64,000 nt of DNA, taken from NCBI GenBank assembly GCA_030430565.1, contig JAUIKS010000012.1:186001-250000 (forward strand), given 5' to 3'. The DNA comes from Polyangia bacterium. GTDB lineage: Bacteria > Myxococcota_A > Polyangia > Nannocystales > Nannocystaceae. The position numbers and the translations under genes were made by a program. This document shows positions 57,966 through 64,000 of this stretch, piece after piece (position 1 is the stretch's first letter; the number at the start of each line of letters is the position of its first letter). Below the pieces are notes generated by a model. That model had not been told where the DNA came from and made no database searches. It was given only the letters and a program-made list of their open reading frames with translations.

Positions 57966-59501
57966 ATGACCTTACTTATCGACAGTTCTAGACGATCCCG
58001 ACGGCGCGTGAGCGCGAGCGCGCTGCTTCGCTTTCGCGGCGAGCTGCTGCGCGCTTTGGGCTTGCCGGTCGCGCTCCTCGGCCTGACGTGCACGGCCGCG
58101 GCCTGCGGAGACAGCGGCACGTCGACCCAGGGCTCCACGGGCGGCGAGACCGAGGGCGAGACCAGCGACTCGGGGACCAGCTCGGCGATGACGAGCGCGG
58201 GCACCGGCACGACGGCGGGCGCCACCGGCGGCGCGACTTCGACCACGTCCACCGATCCCCACACTTCGAATCCTGGCACGAGCGGCACGACCGGCTCGCA
58301 GACGAGCGAGACCTCGAGCCCGGGGACGACGGATCCGGGGACGACCACCGACGGCACGACGGACCCCGGGACCACGGACCCCGGCACCTCGGGGACCACG
58401 GACGGGACCACGGGCGAGCCGGCCTGTGACGTGCCGCCCCCGATGCCGGGTCAGACCATCGAGGACGTTTGCTTCGCGATCCCGGACGGGCTCAACAGCT
58501 GCGACGAGTGCGATCAGGGCTGCACCGAGTACAACCTCAACGCGGCGATCACGATGGATCCCGACTTCTGCTGGGCCGAGGAACTCATGATCCTGTGCGG
58601 CCCCGACGACGGCGTGCCCCAGCAGCAGGGGATGTGCTGCTACACGACCTCCTACGGCGGGATCCTGTGCGAGGGGCGCCCGTGCCTGGTCGAAGGGGCG
58701 CCGCGGGTCGCCTCGCTCGAGCCGCGCGGCGACTGGAGCGACCCCGACATCCGCCCGGAGGTGTCCGCGCTCGATCCGCTGACCCGCGAGGCGCTCGCGC
58801 GGGCGTGGCGACACGACGGGTTGATGGAGCACGCGTCGATCGCCGCGTTCTCGCGCTTCATCATGCAGCTGATGGCGGTGGCCTCGCCGGCCTGGCTGGT
58901 CGAGGAGTCGACCCAGGCGATCGAGGACGAGATCCAGCACGCGCGCCTGTGCTTCGGCCTCGCGGACGTGTACGCCGCGACGTCCATGGGGCCCGGCGAG
59001 CTGAACATCGACGATCTGCTCGAAGAGCCATGTACCCTGGCGGAGGTCGCGGCCGCGACCGTGCGCGAGGGCTGCGTCGCCGAGACGATCGCGGCGCTGC
59101 TCGTCCGCGACGCGCTCGAGGGCGCGCGCGATCCCGAGGTCCGGCGCGCGCTCACGACGATCGCGGACGACGAGGCGCGGCACGCCGCGCTCGCGTGGCG
59201 CTTCGTGCAGTGGGCGCTCGGCGCGGGTGACGAGTCGACGCGCGAGGCGGTGCGCGAGGCGGTGCGCGAGGCCTTCGCGGACGCGGTGTCCGTGGTGCCG
59301 GAGCCGCGCGGCTGGCCCGAGGGCGTCGACGCCGAGGCCATGCGCGCGCACGGCCGAGTCGACGCCGCGCGTCAGCGCGTGGTGATCCAGCAGGCGTTGG
59401 TCGACGTGATCCAGCCGTGCGCGGCGGCGCTGCTCGACGCCGGCCCGCGCGATCATCGGGCGCTCGAGATCCTGCCCTTCGCGCCCGGCGCGGTGCACTG
59501 A
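57966..59501 (+). CDS. Exported lipoprotein with Cys-rich module and ferritin-like domain
   Basis: Encodes 511 residues. A signal region (LPVALLGLTCTAAACGDSG) has a lipobox-like AAAC. A tether with repeated DPGTT/GTSGTTDG motifs spans about 45-155. Residues about 155-245 are Cys-rich (SCDECDQGCTEYN; QGMCCYTTSYGGILCEGRPC). From about 270 a four-helix bundle carries di-iron ligand patterns: MEHASIAAFSRF, EDEIQHARLCF, ETIAALLVRDAL, DDEARHAALAWRF. These are the E...ExxH...E...ExxH ligands of ferritin-like proteins. A ferritin-like bundle outside the cytoplasm is uncommon. Start set by the TATCGT box 7 nt upstream. Possible role: redox or iron chemistry at the surface (inference). Confidence 0.88.
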   Translation: MTLLIDSSRRSRRRVSASALLRFRGELLRALGLPVALLGLTCTAAACGDSGTSTQGSTGGETEGETSDSGTSSAMTSAGTGTTAGATGGATSTTSTDPHTSNPGTSGTTGSQTSETSSPGTTDPGTTTDGTTDPGTTDPGTSGTTDGTTGEPACDVPPPMPGQTIEDVCFAIPDGLNSCDECDQGCTEYNLNAAITMDPDFCWAEELMILCGPDDGVPQQQGMCCYTTSYGGILCEGRPCLVEGAPRVASLEPRGDWSDPDIRPEVSALDPLTREALARAWRHDGLMEHASIAAFSRFIMQLMAVASPAWLVEESTQAIEDEIQHARLCFGLADVYAATSMGPGELNIDDLLEEPCTLAEVAAATVREGCVAETIAALLVRDALEGARDPEVRRALTTIADDEARHAALAWRFVQWALGAGDESTREAVREAVREAFADAVSVVPEPRGWPEGVDAEAMRAHGRVDAARQRVVIQQALVDVIQPCAAALLDAGPRDHRALEILPFAPGAVH

Positions 59502-59510
59502 GCGCGCTGG

Positions 59511-59516
59511 CATACT
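59511..59516 (+). promoter_or_regulatory. -10-like box CATACT
   Basis: CATACT ends 8 nt before ATG 59525. Confidence 0.35.
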
Positions 59517-59524
59517 GAGCGCGC

Positions 59525-60580
59525 ATGGGGGCGTTGCTCTACGCGGTCGTGGCGATCGCCGCGACCGCGATCATCTGGAAGGGCAGCGAGCTGCTCGAGT
59601 CTTCGGCCGAGCAGCTCTCGCGCTACTACGCGCTCCCCGAGGTGGTCCAGGGCGCGGTCGTCGTCGCCGTCGGCTCGAGCTTCCCCGAGCTGTCGACGAC
59701 GGTGCTCTCGACCCTGGTCCACGGACAATTCGAACTCGGCGTCTCGGCGATCGTCGGCTCGGCGATCTTCAACATCCTCGTGATCCCGGGCTGCGCGGGC
59801 CTGGTCGCCCGCGAGGACCTGCGGGCGAACCGCGACCTGGTCTACAAAGAGGCGCAGTTCTACATGCTCGCGGTCGCGATCTTGCTGCTGACCTTCTCGT
59901 TCGCGGCGATCTATCACCCGGTCGAGACCGCCGGTGGGAGCGGTCGCGGCCCCATCCTCGGCGAGATGAACCGCGCGCTCGCGCTGATCCCGGTCGCCGG
60001 CTACGGGCTGTACCTGTTCTTGCAGTACGAGGACACGAAGGACCACGACCCGCCGCCGCTCGAGGAGGAGATTCGCCCGGGCAGGCAGTGGCTCTTGCTG
60101 CTCGCGAGCCTGGCGATCATCGTGGTCGGCGTCGAGGGCCTGGTGCGCGCGGCGATCTTCTACGGCGAGTACTTCGGCACCCCGAGCTTCTTGTGGGGGC
60201 TGACGGTGGTCGCGGCGGGGACCTCGGTGCCCGACGCGTTCATCAGCGTCCGCGCGGCGCGCGACGGCAACGCGACGACCTGCATCGCCAACGTGCTCGG
60301 CAGCAACGTCTTCGATCTGCTCGTGGCGATCCCGGCGGGCGTCTTGATCGCCGGCGCGGCGACCGTGAACTACTCGATCGCCGGGCCGATGATGGGCGTG
60401 CTGACCCTGGCGACGGTGGTGCTGTTCGTCATGATGCGGACCGGGATGGCGCTGACCAAGCGCGAGGCGGTGGTGCTGCTCGTGCTCTACGCCGCGTTCG
60501 TGACCTGGATCTCGCTCGAGACCTTCGCGTACGTCGACTGGATCCCGAGCCTGCCCCCCGAGCCAGGCTCTGCGGGCTGA
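59525..60580 (+). CDS. Sodium/calcium exchanger family protein
   Basis: Encodes 351 residues with about ten membrane helices in two halves. The alpha repeats that bind the cation are clear: VAVGSSFPELSTTVLST with GSAIFNILVI in the first half, and AAGTSVPDAFISVRAAR with NVLGSNVFDLLVAIP in the second. The acidic residues in SFPE and SVPD are the usual transport-site carboxylates. It should exchange calcium (or another divalent ion) for sodium or protons across the inner membrane. A CATACT box ends 8 nt before the ATG. Confidence 0.93.
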   Translation: MGALLYAVVAIAATAIIWKGSELLESSAEQLSRYYALPEVVQGAVVVAVGSSFPELSTTVLSTLVHGQFELGVSAIVGSAIFNILVIPGCAGLVAREDLRANRDLVYKEAQFYMLAVAILLLTFSFAAIYHPVETAGGSGRGPILGEMNRALALIPVAGYGLYLFLQYEDTKDHDPPPLEEEIRPGRQWLLLLASLAIIVVGVEGLVRAAIFYGEYFGTPSFLWGLTVVAAGTSVPDAFISVRAARDGNATTCIANVLGSNVFDLLVAIPAGVLIAGAATVNYSIAGPMMGVLTLATVVLFVMMRTGMALTKREAVVLLVLYAAFVTWISLETFAYVDWIPSLPPEPGSAG

Positions 60581-60628
60581 CGATGGCGGCCGCGTAGCCC
60601 ACGGAACGGGGGGTACTCGGACACGCTG

Positions 60629-61210
60629 CTAGTAGCAGCGCGCGCCGCCCATGAGCTCGTAGCACTCCATGCCGATGGGGCACGTCTTCCCGTCGTCGCA
60701 GTCGAGCACGCACCCTGTCACCGGGTTCATGTTCGCGTCCATGAACACGCCGGGCTGGCACGTCGGCGTCGCGGTGCATCCTTTGACGTTCGCGCCGCAG
60801 TCCGCGTCAGACTCACACTCCGCGAGCGCGCAGTAGCCAGACTCGAGCGTGTCGTTGACGAGGTGCTGAGCGCACCCATGGGAGCCCGCGATTCCACTAC
60901 ATTCAAACGCGTCAGCGCAGGGCATATACTCGCCCTGCTCAGGCTGGAGCGTACAGTCCCCGGTTGGGTCAGGCGCCTCGGTGGTGGCCGTGGAGTCGTC
61001 GCCCGTGGACCCGTCCGTGAGGCCCTCGGTTGTACCCACGACCTCCGTCGAGCTTGACGTGTTCCCCGGCGTACTCGACGTCGCGCTCGCGTCGGATCCC
61101 GCGCTGTCAGTGGGTTGGCTCGTCGAGGTCGTCGGGCTCGAGTCTCCGCAGGCGCTCGCGGAGGCGACGAGAACGATGAGCGCGGCGCGAATTCCGACTG
61201 TGAGGCGCAT
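60629..61210 (-). CDS. Tethered Cys-rich lipoprotein
   Basis: Encodes 193 residues. Signal peptide (IRAALIVLVASASAC) with lipobox ASAC, a Thr/Ser/Gly/Asp tether of about 65 residues, then a domain with ten to twelve Cys (CTLQPEQGEYMPCADAFEC; CAQHLVN; YCALAECESDADCG; CVLDCDDGKTCPIGMECYE). The pattern of short Cys spacings resembles disulphide-rich surface modules seen in other myxobacterial lipoproteins; no family name assigned. ATG 61210 is 8 nt after a TATAGT box. Confidence 0.82.
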   Translation of the reverse strand: MRLTVGIRAALIVLVASASACGDSSPTTSTSQPTDSAGSDASATSSTPGNTSSSTEVVGTTEGLTDGSTGDDSTATTEAPDPTGDCTLQPEQGEYMPCADAFECSGIAGSHGCAQHLVNDTLESGYCALAECESDADCGANVKGCTATPTCQPGVFMDANMNPVTGCVLDCDDGKTCPIGMECYELMGGARCY

Positions 61211-61218
61211 TCGAGCGC

Positions 61219-61224
61219 ACTATA
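61219..61224 (-). promoter_or_regulatory. -10 box TATAGT
   Basis: TATAGT ends 8 nt before ATG 61210. Confidence 0.45.
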
Positions 61225-61300
61225 CAAAAGATGCAGAACACAGCCGCTGTATGTGCACGGTCCTGATCGGCGCGGCGCGGCGTCCGGCGCGAGTTCGTGG

Positions 61301-61306
61301 TAGCGT
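61301..61306 (+). promoter_or_regulatory. -10-like box TAGCGT
   Basis: TAGCGT ends 10 nt before GTG 61317; it decides the start of the next gene. Confidence 0.35.
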
Positions 61307-61316
61307 GCGCGGTCTC

Positions 61317-62117
61317 GTGCGACGCCCTCGTCATGACTCCACCGCGCGCGCCTCGGCGGTCGAGGTCGAGGTAGAACTCGACGCCGCGCGCGCCTCGTTG
61401 GTCGCCGTGGAGCGGGAGCCCACCGAGGATGGCGACGTGTTGCGCCGCGCGCGGGTCAGCCTGTGGTTTGAGGAGCGCTGCCCCGTGCGCAGCCTCGCGG
61501 GCTTTGATCGGCGATTCCACCGCGTCCCAGAGCGCAAGACCGAGTCCTCAGATCGCTTCGTCGCGGCTGTCGGCCAGGAGGATCTCGAGCGGCGGCTGGC
61601 GCGGATCAGCGCGGGCCTGCGCGAGCATCTTCAGCTGCGGCGGCGCCAGCTGCGGCGCTGTGAGCAGCACCTGATCACGCCCGAGTTCGAGTTCGGTTTG
61701 TCCCTTGAGACAGATCCAGAGGACCCCCGCGCGGCGCTGTTCCTCGGCGAGCTGACCCATATCCGCGAGCCGGCGCGGGTGCGCTGGGACGCGCTCGCGA
61801 GGGTCCTCGGCGACGAGGCGACGCGCCTCACGGTGGCGCTCGGGGAGGGCGCGGGCTCGCGCGAGCTCGAGCTCGACCTCGAGGGCTTGATCGACGCCTG
61901 CGAGGAGCGCGGGATCCAGGTCCGGTACCCCGAGGACTGCCACGAGGCGACGCTGCTGGTGCCGGCCCTGGGGCAGGTCGTGACCCTGCGCTGCACGCCG
62001 CGCGCGCTGGAGCTGCGGGCGCCGGGCGCCGCGTCGAGCGTGGGGCTCGTCGAGGCCTTTACGGCCGCCGCGACGCAGCTGGCCCAGGCGGGCGTGTCGA
62101 TCCTGCCGAGCCGCTAG
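61317..62117 (+). CDS. Hypothetical protein
   Basis: Encodes 266 residues from GTG 61317; the frame is open further upstream without a convincing start. No signal peptide or membrane helix. N-terminal half is charged and helical (LERRLARISAGLREHLQLRR); C-terminal half alternates strands (ATLLVPALGQVVTLRCTPRALELRA). No motif recognised. Divergent from the Cys-rich lipoprotein gene. Confidence 0.6.
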   Translation: MRRPRHDSTARASAVEVEVELDAARASLVAVEREPTEDGDVLRRARVSLWFEERCPVRSLAGFDRRFHRVPERKTESSDRFVAAVGQEDLERRLARISAGLREHLQLRRRQLRRCEQHLITPEFEFGLSLETDPEDPRAALFLGELTHIREPARVRWDALARVLGDEATRLTVALGEGAGSRELELDLEGLIDACEERGIQVRYPEDCHEATLLVPALGQVVTLRCTPRALELRAPGAASSVGLVEAFTAAATQLAQAGVSILPSR

Positions 62118-62394
62118 GCCTCGAGCCGATTCGAACTCCTCGACCGCGCGGACATCGGGCCGCGGCACGATCTCCTCCGCCGCCCGGGCGCCGGGCCGCG
62201 GCACGACGCCCACGAGGTCGTGTACCGACGCCAAGAGCGCCGTGCCGCGCGCGTCCCCGCGACGAGGCGTGAGCGCGGACGGCCGGTGCGATTTCGTGAA
62301 TGTCTTTTTGGACAGGTTGATGGATGTCGGAGGCGCACGAAATCGCGGTGTTGGAGATCGCCAAGCTGACGGCTCCTCGCGCCCGCGAGTTTGG

Positions 62395-62400
62395 TATCGT
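62395..62400 (+). promoter_or_regulatory. -10 box TATCGT
   Basis: TATCGT ends 12 nt before ATG 62413. The rest of the 295-bp gap (62118-62412) shows only a repeated 15-mer, CGGGCCGCGGCACGA, at 62156 and 62192. Confidence 0.42.
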
Positions 62401-62412
62401 GTGCGCGCGATC

Positions 62413-63051
62413 ATGACGACGGAAGCGACCGAGTCCCCCAAGCTGCTCCAGGACACCATCAACTTCAACGCCGCGCGAGGCGAAGGAGATGCAGACGTCC
62501 TCCATCGCGCGCAGATCTGGTTCCTCAAGCAGGTCATGGGCGCGACGGACGTGCCCGTCGCGCCCAACCTCGAGGAGCAGCGCAAGATGCTGCCGATCCT
62601 CGAGGGCTACGCCAAGGCGATGATCCTCTGCGCCTCCGGCGACGGCGAGCTCGCCGACGAGGAGCGCGAGTACATCCTGGGCTACGTGGCCAACTGCGGC
62701 GCGACCTTCGAGCTGATCGAGGAGCTGCGCACGCTCAACCCGGCGGACCTCAACCCGGCGCAGCTGATGGCGATGACCGAGCGCCCCGGGCTGTTCACGC
62801 ACGCGCTCATCTACTACGCGATCAAGGCGGCCGACGGCGATGACGTGCTGCACGAGAGCGAGGTCATGGTCGTGACGATGATGGCCCAGGTGCTCGGCGT
62901 GGAGGCGTCGACGGTGCAGGAGCTCGTCGAGCTGCACAAAGAGGAGAAGGCCTTCCACGAGCGGAAGATGCGCCTGCTGTTCCCCAACGGCCACCCGTGG
63001 TCGGCGAAGTGGGCGCGCAAGCTCTCGTCGAACCCGCCGGCCGAGGAGTAG
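62413..63051 (+). CDS. TerB-like helical protein
   Basis: Encodes 212 residues, all helical. Two acidic loops match TerB-type repeats: MILCASGDGELADEEREYILGY and IKAADGDDVLHESEVMVVTM. These are longer-spaced than in the 124-residue TerB-like protein at 55700-56074 but share the DG-x-L/I-x-x-x-E core. No signal peptide, so cytosolic. The C-terminus is basic (KAFHERKMRLLFPNG...KWARKL). Function unknown; TerB-like proteins are linked to tellurite and other stress responses in some bacteria. Confidence 0.75.
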   Translation: MTTEATESPKLLQDTINFNAARGEGDADVLHRAQIWFLKQVMGATDVPVAPNLEEQRKMLPILEGYAKAMILCASGDGELADEEREYILGYVANCGATFELIEELRTLNPADLNPAQLMAMTERPGLFTHALIYYAIKAADGDDVLHESEVMVVTMMAQVLGVEASTVQELVELHKEEKAFHERKMRLLFPNGHPWSAKWARKLSSNPPAEE

Positions 63052-63133
63052 CGGGCTGCTCGCCCGAATAAGCGCTCGCGTCGCGTCGAGGTTCACGCGA
63101 CGCGCGCGAGCGCGTGAGGCCGAGTGAAGGCAG

Positions 63134-64000
63134 CTACAGCGTCAAGTCGAGGGTCTTGATGAGGTAGGCGAAGAACGGCTTGGCGCTGCGGAAGCGGGCC
63201 ATGAGGCGATCGGGGAGGTCGGCCTCGAACAGGTCGCTGACGGGCAGCGGGCAGATCGCGATGAAGTCCTTGCGCTTGATGTCCTCGATCTCGGGGTGCT
63301 CGCGATCGAAGCCGCGGGGCGGCCGCTTGAGCGACTCGCCGGAGAGGCTCCAGTCGGTCGTGAACTTCTTGCCGTCGCGAACTCGCCGCCAGGTCTTGGG
63401 GTCATCCGCGATCGCCTTGCGCAGCGCGGCCAGCGGCTCTTTGTCGGGGCGCCAAAGACCTGCCCCTAAAAACACCTCGCCGGGCTCGATGTGGATGTAG
63501 AGGCCGGGCGCGTGCACGTCCTTGCCGGCGCGGTGCCGGAACTGGATCCCGACGTTGGTCTTGTAGGGGGTCTTGTCGGCGCCGAAGCGGGTGTCGCGGT
63601 AGATCCGCATGAGCGAGCCGCCGACTTTCTTGTCGCTGGCGACGAGGCTCGGCGCGAGCCGGGCGAGCTTGGGACCCATCGCGCGGATCAACGCGCGCGC
63701 CGGCTCGCGGACGTCGTCCTCGTAGCGCTGCTTGTTGGCGTTGAACCAGTCGCGCTCGTTGTTGAGCGCGAGCTCGCCGAGGAAGCGCAGCAGCGCCGGC
63801 GTGAAGATCGGCGCGTTTTTTGAGGGCTTGGTCTTGGCGGCGGTCTTCGTGGTCGCCTTCTTGGCGGCAGTCTTTTTGGCAGCCTTTTTGGCAGCCTTTT
63901 TGGCAGCCTTTTTGGCAGTCTTTTTGGCGGCGGTCTTCTTGGTCGCTTTCTTGGCGGGCTGCTTTTTGCTTCGGGTCGCGGTCTTGCGAGTGCTCGTGGT
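63134..64000 (-). CDS. DUF2461-family protein with histone-H1-like N-terminal tail (5' end missing)
   Basis: The frame is open to the window edge, so the start is outside. From the visible N-terminus, about 60 residues form a Lys/Ala/Thr tail (AKKATKKTAAKK, then repeats of AAKK), like histone H1 or bacterial H1-like proteins. From about residue 65 follows a complete DUF2461 domain: FTPALLRFLGELALNNERDWF, ANKQRYEDDVREPARALIRAM, MRIYRDTRFGADKTPYKTNVG, APGLYIHIEPGEVFLGAGLWRP, and FFAYLIKTLDLTL at the end. The tail probably binds DNA or RNA non-specifically (inference). Stop is TAG at 63134-63136. Confidence 0.9.
   Translation of the reverse strand, partial: TTSTRKTATRSKKQPAKKATKKTAAKKTAKKAAKKAAKKAAKKTAAKKATTKTAAKTKPSKNAPIFTPALLRFLGELALNNERDWFNANKQRYEDDVREPARALIRAMGPKLARLAPSLVASDKKVGGSLMRIYRDTRFGADKTPYKTNVGIQFRHRAGKDVHAPGLYIHIEPGEVFLGAGLWRPDKEPLAALRKAIADDPKTWRRVRDGKKFTTDWSLSGESLKRPPRGFDREHPEIEDIKRKDFIAICPLPVSDLFEADLPDRLMARFRSAKPFFAYLIKTLDLTL
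63869..63928. repeat. 12-bp tandem repeat inside the DUF2461 gene
   Basis: Five tandem units of AGYCTTTTTGGC encode the AKKA/AKKT repeats of the Lys/Ala tail. Such a repeat can expand or contract by slippage. Confidence 0.75.

Noticed and set aside
61900..62300. Minus-strand frame with repeated VVPRPGARAAEE/IVPRPDVRAVEE-like residues
   Set aside because: The frame has no start signal and runs antisense into the 61317-62117 gene; the repetition comes from the 15-mer repeated at 62156 and 62192.

Overview
The window is a GC-rich (roughly 70%), gene-dense chromosomal segment. It looks like a myxobacterium, most likely of the suborder Nannocystineae (inference). The signs are several eukaryote-like Ser/Thr kinases, one of them fused to a histidine kinase; many lipoproteins on long Ser/Thr/Gly/Asp tethers; Cys-rich GDG..ECDDGN repeats (DUF4215 type) joined to RCC1 or fibrinogen-like modules; a MYXO-CTERM-like tail; and a vertebrate-style ClC channel. 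I see no rRNA, tRNA, CRISPR array, transposase or phage gene.

Layout. 1-5.6 kb: end of a VWA protein, a duplicated non-coding module, gamma-glutamyltransferase, a class III cyclase and an AhpD-like protein. 5.7-10.8 kb: an LRR/zinc-finger/SDR fusion, a GAF-PAS histidine kinase overlapping a response regulator, and an unknown gene. 11-22 kb: a kinase/ATPase/TPR giant, an RCC1 lipoprotein, an ECF sigma factor, a TPR membrane protein, a kinase with a TonB/AgmX-like C-terminus, and an exported protein with novel-looking Cys/Gly-Trp repeats. 22-33.7 kb: a JmjC-type cupin, lipoproteins, a C45 hydrolase, an RNA m5U methyltransferase, a HupE-like protein, a tandem pair of secreted paralogues, a Nudix hydrolase and a DUF2330 protein. 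33.8-39.5 kb: a ClC channel, a TetR/SDR pair with three visible operators, a hemerythrin and a P450. 39.6-50 kb: a fibrinogen-like lipoprotein, an outer-membrane-type protein, a class II photolyase operon, a desaturase, a terpene-synthase-like gene, then a cobalamin riboswitch driving a lipoprotein. 50-64 kb: a 1774-residue Ser/Thr kinase/ATPase/histidine kinase, two TerB-like proteins, a membrane-anchored glutamate-synthase-like flavoprotein, a ferritin-like lipoprotein, a cation exchanger, and a DUF2461 protein with a histone-H1-like tail that runs off the right edge.

Expression signals are unusually legible. About twenty genes that begin a transcription unit have a TANNNT-like -10 box ending only 5-12 nt before the ATG/GTG and no Shine-Dalgarno, which points to leaderless or nearly leaderless mRNAs. 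Genes inside operons, or with a real 5' leader, mostly carry purine-rich Shine-Dalgarno sites. Three promoters also have a good TTGACA -35, including the one in front of the riboswitch. A 12-mer, TTTAGRACATGT, recurs in three gaps that each adjoin a tethered lipoprotein gene.
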